Origin: JAGTRP01 sp035655235
Lineage (GTDB): Bacteria > Pseudomonadota > Gammaproteobacteria > Burkholderiales > Rhodocyclaceae
DNA length: 26,653 bases
Assembly (NCBI GenBank): GCA_035655235.1
Contig: DASRUX010000361.1
Span: 1 to 26,653, forward strand
Direction: 5' to 3'
A model generated the notes under the pieces. The model did no database searches, was not told the origin of the DNA, and saw nothing but the letters and a program-made list of their open reading frames with translations. Shown here piece by piece: positions 17,788-25,410 of this stretch. A program made the position numbers and the translations under genes. Every line of letters starts with the position of its first letter. The first letter of the stretch is position 1.

Positions 17788-18471
17788 ATGCGAATCCTGA
17801 TCGCGGAAGACGACACCATCATCGCCGACGGCATTTCCCGCTCCCTGAAGCGTACCGGCTATGCGGTCGATTGCGCCTATACCGGCGCCGACGCGGATGC
17901 CGCCCTGATGACCGGCAGCTACGACCTCATCATCCTGGACCTCGGGCTGCCCAAGCTGCCCGGCCTGGAAGTCCTGAAGCGCCTGCGGGCCCGCAAATCC
18001 CAGGTGCCGGTCCTCATCCTCACCGCCCTGGACGGCACCAGCGACCGGGTGAAAGGCCTCGACCTGGGGGCCGACGACTACATGGCCAAGCCCTTCGAAC
18101 TGGCCGAACTGGAAGCCCGGGTGCGCGCGCTCACCCGCCGCTCCGCCGGCACCACCCCGGTGATGGAATTCGGCCAGCTCACCTACGACCAGGTGGGCCG
18201 GGTGGCCCACATCAACGGCCAGCCCCTGGACCTGTCCGCCCGGGAACTGGGCCTCCTGGAATTCCTCCTGACCCGGGCCGGCCGCCTGGTCAGCAAGGAT
18301 CAGCTGGTGGACCACCTGTGCGGTTGGGGCGAGGAAGTCAGCCACAACGCCATCGAAGTCTATGTCCACCGCCTGCGCAAGAAACTGGAACCCGGCGGCG
18401 TACGCATCGTAACCGTCCGCGGCCTCGGCTACTGCCTTGAAAAGCCCCAAGACGAGCACTCCCGGAGCTGA
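17788..18471 (+). CDS. OmpR-family response regulator (QseB/TctD-like)
   Basis: A 227-residue DNA-binding response regulator. Receiver domain residues 1-115: acidic pair Asp8-Asp9, phosphate acceptor Asp51 in LIILDLGLP, Thr79 and Lys101 in MAKPFE. Winged-helix domain about 130-222, with the ARELGLLEFLL helix and VYVHRLRKKL recognition region. Its 3' end overlaps the sensor kinase gene by 35 bases, so the two form one operon and the cognate pair. The start is ATG at 17788, with AAGG about 10 bases upstream. A direct-repeat box in its own promoter region implies autoregulation, and the same box before the acetate permease genes suggests that uptake of acetate or related acids is a target. Confidence 0.93.
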   Translation: MRILIAEDDTIIADGISRSLKRTGYAVDCAYTGADADAALMTGSYDLIILDLGLPKLPGLEVLKRLRARKSQVPVLILTALDGTSDRVKGLDLGADDYMAKPFELAELEARVRALTRRSAGTTPVMEFGQLTYDQVGRVAHINGQPLDLSARELGLLEFLLTRAGRLVSKDQLVDHLCGWGEEVSHNAIEVYVHRLRKKLEPGGVRIVTVRGLGYCLEKPQDEHSRS

Positions 18472-19933
18472 AGGCGAGCGCTCGCTATTCGGCGAGATTC
18501 TCGATTGGATGCTGGCCCCGCTGCTGTTCGTGTGGCCGCTGTCCATCGCCGTCACCCATTACTTCGCCAGCAACGTGGCGAGCTTTCCCTACGACCAGGC
18601 CTTGCGCGAGCACGTCATGGCGGTGGCTCGCCAGGTCAAGATCATGGGCGGGAAGGCCGTGGTCAATCTGCCCGGCTCCGCCCGGGCCTTCCTGCGGGCC
18701 GACGAAACCGACAACGTCTATTTCCACGTCGTCACCCGGGACGGGACCTTCCTGGCGGGCGACAAGGAACTGCCGCCCCCCGACGACCTGGCCGACGATA
18801 CGGCCGAGCCCGGTGAAATCTATTTCCGCGAAGCCGACTTCCGGGGCCAGGACCTGCGCATGGCCTATACCTACCTGAGCGACGCCAAGCTTCCCAAGGA
18901 AAAGTGGATTCTGGTGGAAGTGGGCGAGACTCTGGAAAAGCGCACCCAGCTCAGCAACAAGATCGTCGCCAGCGTCATCCTGCCCCAGTTCGTCATCATC
19001 CCGCTGGCGGTCATGCTGGTCTGGTTCGGCCTCTCCCGAGGCCTGCGGCCTCTGACGCGGCTGCGCCAGACCATCGAGGCCCGGGAGCCCGCCGACCTTT
19101 CCCCCATTGCCACCCGCCGCGTGCCCGAAGAGCTGGAGCCCCTGGTCGAAGCCTTCAACGCCATGCTCGACCGCATGAAGCGCAACGTGGATGCCCAACA
19201 CCGCTTCGTGGCCGATGCCGCCCACCAGATGCGCACCCCGCTCACGGGCTTGAAGACCCAGGCCCAGTTCGCCATGCGGGAAACCGATCCGGAAGCCCTG
19301 CGCCAGTCCCTGCGCCAGATCGCCACCGGGGTGGACCGGGCCGGCCGCCTCATCAACCAGCTGCTCACCCTGGCCCGCACCGAAGCCGGTGAAGCCGCCC
19401 AGCAGGACAAGGACCCCATCGACCTGACCGTGCTGCTGCGGGAGGTGGTGGAGGACTGGGTGATGCGGGCGCTGGACAAGGATATCGACCTCGGCTTCGA
19501 GGGAGATACCCCCGCCATGGTCGTCGGCAATCCCTTCCTGTTGCGGGAACTGACCAAGAACCTCATCGACAATGCCCTGCGCTACACTCCGGCGGGCGGG
19601 CGGGTGACGTGCCGGGTGCTGGTCCACGGCGACTTCGCCATCCTGGAGATCGAGGATACCGGCATCGGCATCAGCGAAGAGCAGGCCGAACTGGTGTTCG
19701 AGCGCTTCTACCGGGTGGATGACGCCACCACCGAGGGCAGCGGCCTGGGGTTGGCCATCGTGCGGGAAATTGCCAACCAGCACGGGGCTTCCGCCTCCTT
19801 GCATCCCAACGCCGGCGGACCGGGCTCCGTGGCGCGGGTCGTCTTCCCGGTCTGGCGCCCACCACCCCCGCCACCGCCGCCGCCGGAAGACTTCGCCGAG
19901 CTGTATCGCCAGTCCCCGCCCATCGGCACCTGA
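18437..19933 (+). CDS. Sensor histidine kinase (TctE/QseC-like)
   Basis: Membrane kinase partner of the preceding regulator, up to 498 residues. First membrane segment about 26-42, periplasmic sensor about 43-170 of the two-component sensor kinase N-terminal type (2CSK_N), second segment about 176-199, then linker, His263 in AAHQMRTPLTG, N box in ELTKNLIDNALRY, and G boxes DTGIGI and GSGLGLAIV. The start is uncertain: TTG at 18437 keeps the conserved residues before the first membrane segment but lacks a clear ribosome site; ATG at 18509 is the alternative. The carboxyl end holds nine consecutive prolines. Likely signal is an organic acid, inferred from the family and from the adjacent actP. 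Confidence 0.92.
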   Translation: MKSPKTSTPGAEGERSLFGEILDWMLAPLLFVWPLSIAVTHYFASNVASFPYDQALREHVMAVARQVKIMGGKAVVNLPGSARAFLRADETDNVYFHVVTRDGTFLAGDKELPPPDDLADDTAEPGEIYFREADFRGQDLRMAYTYLSDAKLPKEKWILVEVGETLEKRTQLSNKIVASVILPQFVIIPLAVMLVWFGLSRGLRPLTRLRQTIEAREPADLSPIATRRVPEELEPLVEAFNAMLDRMKRNVDAQHRFVADAAHQMRTPLTGLKTQAQFAMRETDPEALRQSLRQIATGVDRAGRLINQLLTLARTEAGEAAQQDKDPIDLTVLLREVVEDWVMRALDKDIDLGFEGDTPAMVVGNPFLLRELTKNLIDNALRYTPAGGRVTCRVLVHGDFAILEIEDTGIGISEEQAELVFERFYRVDDATTEGSGLGLAIVREIANQHGASASLHPNAGGPGSVARVVFPVWRPPPPPPPPPEDFAELYRQSPPIGT

Positions 19934-19950
19934 TTTTTTCCTAAAACGGC

Positions 19951-19979
19951 TTGCAGGGGTGGGGCGGCATGGCTATAAT
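19951..19979 (+). promoter_or_regulatory. Sigma-70 promoter of tRNA-Phe
   Basis: TTGCAG (19951-19956), 17 bases, TATAAT (19974-19979), followed by the GC-rich discriminator GCGCGC expected of a stable-RNA promoter under stringent control. It lies 14 bases before the mature tRNA. Confidence 0.9.
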
Positions 19980-19992
19980 GCGCGCTCTCTTC

Positions 19993-20068
19993 GGCCAGTT
20001 AGCTCAGTTGGTAGAGCAGCGGATTGAAAATCCGCGTGTCCGTGGTTCGATTCCGCGACTGGCCACCA
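19993..20068 (+). tRNA. tRNA-Phe (anticodon GAA)
   Basis: 76 bases including an encoded CCA. The acceptor arm GGCCAGT pairs with ACTGGCC. The D arm contains AGCTCAGTTGGTAGAGC, the anticodon arm GCGGATTGAAAATCCGC places GAA in the loop, and the T arm holds GGTTCGATTCC. The sequence is close to E. coli tRNA-Phe. Monocistronic, with its own promoter and terminator. Confidence 0.98.
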
Positions 20069-20079
20069 GAATTCCAAGC

Positions 20080-20113
20080 AACGCCGACTCCATCGAGTCG
20101 GCGTTTTGCTTTT
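20080..20113 (+). terminator. Intrinsic terminator of tRNA-Phe
   Basis: AACGCCGACTC (20080-20090) pairs with GAGTCGGCGTT (20095-20105) around CATC and is followed by TTTGCTTTT. Eleven-bp stem 12 bases after the tRNA. Confidence 0.9.
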
Positions 20114-20242
20114 CTGGCTCCGGGTCGCCGTTTCCGGCGCCGTGACCGCCGTCGCTGCTTGTCATCTTCCCGTTGAGCTTCTACGATTGTCCTTCGAAGT
20201 GCGGGATGCCGGGGCCATCCCCGCGGATTGGGGGAGGGGGGA

Positions 20243-23200
20243 ATGGACCGTTTGTTCGGCCTGAGGGGGCGAGTCTGGGGATTGGTGGCCATCGTCACCG
20301 TGCCGGTTTTTCTTTATTCCCTCCTGGCCTATGTCGATCAGCGCTCCAAGGCCCTGGCCAAGGTGGAGCAGGATTTCCAGCAGCTCATCCGCTCAGCCCT
20401 GGTGGAGGAAACCTACCGGATCAAGCACACCCGGGATGTGCTGCTCATCATGGCCAACTCCTTTTTTTCGGGCGGCCTGAATCCGGCGGAATGCGGGCGC
20501 CAGGCGGTGCGCCTGATGCAGGGCCAGAAGGATTACCTCAATTTTGGCGCCATCCGACCGGATGGGACGCTGCTCTGTAGTGGCCTGCCTTCGCCGTCGC
20601 CCCAGGATTTCTCCGATGCGCCCTGGTTGAAGGAGGTTCTGGAGCGCAAGGCCTTCTCCCAGGGCTATTACTGGCACGGCCGTATCAGCCGGCAGCCGGG
20701 CATCGTCTTCGCCTCCCCCTTGTTCGATGCTTCCGGCGGTGTCAGGGCGGTCCTGTTTGCCAATATCGGGCTGGCGTGGACGGCGGAGCTGGCGTTCGCC
20801 AATCGGCTGCCGCCGGGCTGGGAGGCGGCCATTGTCGCGCCGGATGGCGAGGTGCTATTCCGGCAACCGGCGGGCGGCGGGGATTCCAGCCGGCTTTCCG
20901 AGGACAGCCGGCTTGCCGCCTTCCTGCAGACCCGTCCGAGTGCCGGTATGCATGAATTGACCGGCAAGGACGGGCAATCCTACCTGTACGGCATCGGTCC
21001 TCTGGAAGCGGCCGGCGGGGCCATTCATGTGGTGATCGGGGCGCCGAAGGCGACTGTGCTTGCCAATGTGGACCGCGATTTCATCGTTCATCTGGTGCTG
21101 CTGGTCGTGCTCGGCATCGGCTCGGTGCTCGTCGGCCAGCAGGCCCTCAACCGCTCCTTCGTACGCTGGGCCGAGCGCCTGCACGGCAATATCCGGCGTA
21201 TCGGCGCCGGTGAGCGGGAACTCGGTCCGCAAGAGCCGAGTTCGATCCGGGAACTGCGGGAAATCGATTCTGCCCTGGCGTCCATGGTGGGCGACATCAA
21301 TGCCCGGGACATGGCCCTCAAGGCCAGCCAGGAGCACCTCGGCCTAGCCCTGCAGGGCGCCGATCTGGGAACCTGGGACTGGCTGGTTTCCATCGGCATG
21401 ACCGGCTGCAATCCTCGCCTGGCCGGGATGCTGGGATACCGGCCCGAGGGCTTCCTCCTCCGGATGGAGAACTGGACCGACTGGGTCCATCCGGACGACC
21501 GGGCGCAGGTCCTGGCGGCGGCGGAGCAGCACCTGGCCGGCGAAGTGCCGGTGTTCGAATGCGAATGCCGCCTGCGCCACCGGGAGGGGGATTGGGTGTG
21601 GCTGTTCGTCCGCGGCCGGGTGGTGGAGCGCAATTTTGCCGGCGGGGCGGTCCGTCTGGCCGGCACGGCCCTCGACATGACCGCCCGCCGGGCGACCGAG
21701 CAGCAGTTGCGGCAGCGTACCGAGGAACTGGTGGCCCTGGTGGAGGCCATGCCGGCCCTGGTGTGGATCGCCCGGGATCCCGCTTGCCGGGAGATCGTCG
21801 GCAACCGCGCCGCCAACGCCATCGAGGGCTGGGAAAGTGGCCTGGAGCCTAGCGGGGGCGAGCGGCGTGTCCAGTTTCGGAGGATGGACGGCCAGGAGTT
21901 CGCGCCGGATGAGCTGCCCATCCAGACTGCCGCCGCGGAGGGCCGCCCCGTACAGGGCGCCCAGGTCGAGGTCCGGCGGGCCGACGGGAGCAGTCTGTGG
22001 TTATTCGGCAATGCGGCGCCGCTGTTCGACGACCAGGGGATCGTCCGGGGCGCCCTCGGGGCCTTTGTGGATATCACCCAGTTCAAGGCTTCCGAAGCGG
22101 ACCTGCGCCGCCATCGCGGCCACCTGGAAAGCCTGGTGGCGGAGCGCACCTACGAACTGGCCGTGGCCAAAGAGGCGGCGGAGCGGGCCAACCGCACCAA
22201 GACCCAGTTCCTGGCCAACGTTTCCCATGAACTGCGCACGCCCCTCAACAGCCTGATGCTCCTCGCCCATGTCCTGTCGGATGGGCGGTGGACCAACCTG
22301 ACGCCCCAGCAGCGGGAATATGCCCGGATGATCGAACTCTCCGGCAACGACCTCGTGCAACTGATCGACGAACTCCTCGACCTGGCCCGGATCGAAACCG
22401 GCCGCCTCGACATCCGCATCGAGCCCGTTCCTTTCCCCGACCTGATGCAGAGCCTGCGGCGCACCCACCGCCATGTGGCGGAGCAGAAGGGGCTGGATTT
22501 CAAGATGGAGATCGACGCCGACGTTCCGGCCGCCATCGTCACCGACTCTGCGCGGCTCCAGCAACTGCTGCGCAACCTGCTGTCCAATGCCATCAAATTC
22601 ACCGACCGGGGATCGGTCTGCCTGCGCATCCGGCGGGCCGTGTCCGGCTGGGGCTATCACAATCCCGCCCTGGTCAAGGCCGATGCCGTCATCGCTTTCG
22701 ATGTGATCGATACCGGTATCGGCATCGATCCGATACGGCAGGAGCTGGTCCTGGAATCCTTCGGGCCGGTGCGGACCCAGGCCGCCCGGGAGGAGGGCGG
22801 AACCGGCCTGGGGCTGGCCATTTCCCGGGAGATCGCCACCCTGCTCGGCGGGGAATTGGGTTTGGCCAGCATTCCCGGCCGAGGCAGTACCTTCAGCGTC
22901 TATCTGCCTTTGGCCTATACGGGCTTCGTGGTCCCGCCCAGCGACAAGGAATCGGGCGTCCAGGCGCGGCCGTCGGAAGAGGGCAGTCCCCTGGCCGGGC
23001 GGACGGTGCTGGTGGTGGATGACGACCGGCTCAGCCGTTATGCCATCCGGGCCGTCCTGGAAGGGCTGGGGGCGCGGGTGGTGGAGGCGGCCAGCGGTCC
23101 CGAGGCGCTGGAAGCGGTGTCCCGCCGTCCGGAGATCGACGCCGTCCTGATGGATGTCCTGATGCCGGAAATGGATGGCTACCAGACCACCCGGGTGATC

Positions 23201-23380
23201 CGCCGCAGCCTGGGACGCAAGGCCCTTCCCATCATTGCCCTGACCGCCAAGGCCGAGCAGGGAAGCAGTGAGGCCAGCCTGGCGGCCGGCTGTTCGGATC
23301 ATCTGTCCAAGCCGGTTGCTACCGGCGAACTGCTGGCCTGTCTGCGGCACTGGCTGGAGCTCTCTCCGGCCGAGGCCTGA
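20243..23380 (+). CDS. Hybrid sensor histidine kinase (periplasmic sensor, two PAS, HisKA, HATPase, receiver)
   Basis: A 1045-residue membrane hybrid kinase. Membrane segment about 11-30, periplasmic Cache-like sensor about 35-275, second segment about 281-298, PAS domains about 366-490 and 495-620, short coiled linker, His662 in FLANVSHELRTPLNS, N box LLRNLLSNAIKFTD, G boxes DTGIGI and GGTGLGLAIS, and a carboxyl receiver with acceptor Asp971 in LMDVLMPEMDG. No Hpt domain is present, so a separate phosphotransfer protein or a partner regulator is expected. ATG at 20243 has an unusually G-rich site GGGGGAGGGGGGA. It stands alone after tRNA-Phe and is convergent with the metallopeptidase gene, with a 9-base gap and no room for a separate terminator. 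Signal and target are unknown. Confidence 0.92.
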   Translation: MDRLFGLRGRVWGLVAIVTVPVFLYSLLAYVDQRSKALAKVEQDFQQLIRSALVEETYRIKHTRDVLLIMANSFFSGGLNPAECGRQAVRLMQGQKDYLNFGAIRPDGTLLCSGLPSPSPQDFSDAPWLKEVLERKAFSQGYYWHGRISRQPGIVFASPLFDASGGVRAVLFANIGLAWTAELAFANRLPPGWEAAIVAPDGEVLFRQPAGGGDSSRLSEDSRLAAFLQTRPSAGMHELTGKDGQSYLYGIGPLEAAGGAIHVVIGAPKATVLANVDRDFIVHLVLLVVLGIGSVLVGQQALNRSFVRWAERLHGNIRRIGAGERELGPQEPSSIRELREIDSALASMVGDINARDMALKASQEHLGLALQGADLGTWDWLVSIGMTGCNPRLAGMLGYRPEGFLLRMENWTDWVHPDDRAQVLAAAEQHLAGEVPVFECECRLRHREGDWVWLFVRGRVVERNFAGGAVRLAGTALDMTARRATEQQLRQRTEELVALVEAMPALVWIARDPACREIVGNRAANAIEGWESGLEPSGGERRVQFRRMDGQEFAPDELPIQTAAAEGRPVQGAQVEVRRADGSSLWLFGNAAPLFDDQGIVRGALGAFVDITQFKASEADLRRHRGHLESLVAERTYELAVAKEAAERANRTKTQFLANVSHELRTPLNSLMLLAHVLSDGRWTNLTPQQREYARMIELSGNDLVQLIDELLDLARIETGRLDIRIEPVPFPDLMQSLRRTHRHVAEQKGLDFKMEIDADVPAAIVTDSARLQQLLRNLLSNAIKFTDRGSVCLRIRRAVSGWGYHNPALVKADAVIAFDVIDTGIGIDPIRQELVLESFGPVRTQAAREEGGTGLGLAISREIATLLGGELGLASIPGRGSTFSVYLPLAYTGFVVPPSDKESGVQARPSEEGSPLAGRTVLVVDDDRLSRYAIRAVLEGLGARVVEAASGPEALEAVSRRPEIDAVLMDVLMPEMDGYQTTRVIRRSLGRKALPIIALTAKAEQGSSEASLAAGCSDHLSKPVATGELLACLRHWLELSPAEA

Positions 23381-23389
23381 GGCCCGCCG

Positions 23390-24433
23390 TCACTTCTTCG
23401 GCTTGGCGTTGTTCTCCCCGGCCACGCCGGCGGCGCCCACCGATTCGTCGCTGGCGATGATCGATGGCGCGGGCATCGGCTTGTCGCCGTGCCAGAGCAG
23501 GGCGAGGACCCGGGAAATGAACGCCTTGTGGCCTTCGGGCGCATTCTGGTACCAGTGTTGCAGGTACTGGTCCAGGTTGCTGCGGGCATCGGTCGGGTTG
23601 CGGTTGAGATAGGTCAGGGAATCCCAGTTCTCCGCATCGGTTTCGAACAGGGGCAGCAGCAGGTTGGCCACCAATTCGTTCTTCTTCCGCAGGTAGGGAT
23701 CCTGTTTCAAGGCGTCCTCGTTCTCCCGCAGCCAGGAGGCGAGGGGAGAATGAGGCGGCAGCCGGCGGTGGCCCTCGTTGATCAGGAGGTCATAGAAGCG
23801 CCGCAGCCTGCCGGCCTGGGCCGACCATTCCGGCGCAGGCGGGGCGCTTTCCCAAGTGGCCGCCAGGTTCTTCAGGGTGTAGAGGGAGGCGGTCTCGCAC
23901 AGAGTCTCCTCGAACCACTGGTTGTACTTGCTGGTGTCGGCGCCCAGGTTTTCTTCGTAATTGGAAAGGATGTGGCAGAGTTCGTGGGCGAACTCGTACA
24001 CGTAAAACTGCCAGTCCTCGCCGCTGGCGTGGAGATGGACCAGGTATTCCCCCTGGCTGCCCCGTTCGTACAGGGCAATGGGATTGCTCTCGGTATGGGT
24101 CACGACAATAGGGGCCGACAGCTTCTTGGGAAGTCGGGCCATCAGCTCATCTGCGACCGAATACAGCACGGTTTCGATCTTTTCCTTGCGTGCCTGGCCC
24201 CAGCCGCCGCCTTCGATGCGGATGGTGAGGCCTTCCTTGCGGGCGTTGAAAATCTTTTTCCCGGGGGCCGCCGCGGGCATGGCCTGGCCGGCGCCCACGT
24301 AGCTCAGCGAACAGACCAGGGAAGCAATGACCACCGGCAGCCGGAGCTTGTACATCAACCAGTCCGAGGCCCGGCGGCGAGGAACGGCGGACCACGGGAT
24401 TTGCGACTGATCCGTTTTCCTGGACTCCTTCAT
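23390..24433 (-). CDS. Putative membrane-anchored or secreted zinc metallopeptidase (HExxH)
   Basis: A 347-residue protein without a family name that I recognise. After a basic stretch of about 30 residues comes one hydrophobic segment (about 31-50), which could be a signal or an anchor. His150-Glu151-x-x-His154 in FAHELCHIL and the acidic cluster Glu175/Glu176/Glu180 about 21-26 residues on fit the gluzincin pattern of zinc peptidases, with the third ligand not certain. ATG at 24433 is used; a start at the Met of MYKLRLP would leave a shorter, more typical signal peptide. It lies 18 bases after the Yip1-family gene and is probably cotranscribed. Substrate unknown; catalysis is inferred from the motif alone. 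Confidence 0.75.
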   Translation of the reverse strand: MKESRKTDQSQIPWSAVPRRRASDWLMYKLRLPVVIASLVCSLSYVGAGQAMPAAAPGKKIFNARKEGLTIRIEGGGWGQARKEKIETVLYSVADELMARLPKKLSAPIVVTHTESNPIALYERGSQGEYLVHLHASGEDWQFYVYEFAHELCHILSNYEENLGADTSKYNQWFEETLCETASLYTLKNLAATWESAPPAPEWSAQAGRLRRFYDLLINEGHRRLPPHSPLASWLRENEDALKQDPYLRKKNELVANLLLPLFETDAENWDSLTYLNRNPTDARSNLDQYLQHWYQNAPEGHKAFISRVLALLWHGDKPMPAPSIIASDESVGAAGVAGENNAKPKK

Positions 24434-24451
24434 CGTCAATCGCCTCGGCCC

Positions 24452-25051
24452 TTAGCGCCACCAGACCAGCAGGAAGCTGAGGATGCCGGCCGCCACGATG
24501 AGCAGGGCGAACCACGCTACCACGCCGCTCAGGGTGATCAGGTTGGCGACATAGCTGGCCTTCTTGGGGTCGTCGATCCCAAGGAGAGGATGCACGCCGT
24601 GGCGGATCAGGGCCACCGATCCCACCCAGGCGATGGCCAGGATGAGCATATTGGCGCCCAGGCTGGGGATGAACAGGGCGAGGGCAGCCAGCCACAGGGG
24701 TACCGGGGCGATGGCCGCCAGGGCGTAGGCGTTCTCCTGAGGAACCCGGAAGCCCTGGCCTTCGGCGATCTGGCGGATGACCAGGGCCATGAAGGCGACC
24801 ATGGCCAGCTCGACCGCGAAGAACACGATGCCATTCACCAGCAGGCTGCCCGCGCTGGGCTCCGGCCGGGAAAGGGCGAATATCCGCCCGGGGTAGGCCA
24901 ATTGGGCGAAAACGTACATCAGGGGCGGGATGAGGGACATGGGGACGACCAGGGAGCGGAACAGCTTCCTGACCGACGGATGGACCTGGGCAATGTCGGT
25001 CCACCCTTCCCGTTCGGAGAAGAGCATACGGGGAAAGCTTGCAGGGGACAT
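24452..25051 (-). CDS. Yip1-family (DUF1282-type) inner-membrane protein
   Basis: A 199-residue protein with about five membrane segments spread from residue 35 to the carboxyl end, and a short soluble amino end ending near the Pro-Ser-Val-Arg-Lys-Leu-Phe region. The layout and the ARILFSEREGW-like opening are those of bacterial Yip1-domain proteins such as E. coli YohC, of unknown function. ATG at 25051 is preceded by GGGAGG seven bases away and is preferred over the long upstream frame, which would add 37 residues of no coding character. First gene of a two-gene minus-strand unit, divergent from the hydrogenase operon. Confidence 0.82.
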   Translation of the reverse strand: MSPASFPRMLFSEREGWTDIAQVHPSVRKLFRSLVVPMSLIPPLMYVFAQLAYPGRIFALSRPEPSAGSLLVNGIVFFAVELAMVAFMALVIRQIAEGQGFRVPQENAYALAAIAPVPLWLAALALFIPSLGANMLILAIAWVGSVALIRHGVHPLLGIDDPKKASYVANLITLSGVVAWFALLIVAAGILSFLLVWWR

Positions 25052-25281
25052 GATCAACCTCCCGTCTGGGCGTTGGGACTTCCGTGTTGGCGCATAGGGA
25101 CTTACCGGATCGAACCGATTGCAATCCTTTTGACCTTGCCGATTCCGATAGTTCAAACCCAACCCGCTGCGGTGGCGGCGATGGTTAGTGGACGTGCAAA
25201 GCGCTTGATCACTTTGGCCTTTCAGGTGGATACCTCATGCCGGGTGTTTCCGCCTCCCTTAGCTGGAAATTTCATTAGCTA

Positions 25282-25294
25282 ATTGAAATTCAAT
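25282..25294. promoter_or_regulatory. Palindrome matching the HupR-type half-sites TTG-N5-CAA
   Basis: ATTGAA-A-TTCAAT is a perfect 13-bp palindrome and contains TTG-N5-CAA, the pattern reported for HupR at the Rhodobacter capsulatus hydrogenase promoter. Here it is only 13 bases before the -24 box, closer than an enhancer site normally lies, so it may instead bind IHF or a repressor. Confidence 0.35.
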
Positions 25295-25306
25295 GGGTTT
25301 TCATCT

Positions 25307-25321
25307 TGGCACGGCCCTTGC
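25307..25321 (+). promoter_or_regulatory. Sigma-54 promoter of the hydrogenase operon
   Basis: TGGCACG-N4-TTGC is an exact match to the -24/-12 consensus. It lies 89 bases before the hybO start codon. Uptake hydrogenase operons of several proteobacteria use sigma-54 with an NtrC-type activator (HoxA/HupR); the activator gene is not in this window. Confidence 0.92.
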
Positions 25322-25410
25322 GATAAAGGCCCGAATGTGCCGCCATCAGGCGTTTACTTGAACCGAAAACAGGGAGCCGGCTCGCTCGGCAACAACCAGA
25401 GGGGAAAAAC

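Larger units (their letters stand above)
25052..25410. other. Intergenic region between the Yip1-family gene and hybO
   Basis: A 359-base gap between divergent genes. It holds the sigma-54 promoter of the hydrogenase operon (25307-25321), a perfect AT-rich palindrome just upstream, and presumably the unrecognised minus-strand promoter of the Yip1-family gene. AAGCGCTT near 25200 is an isolated 8-bp palindrome. I see no coding sequence or RNA gene in it. Confidence 0.6.
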
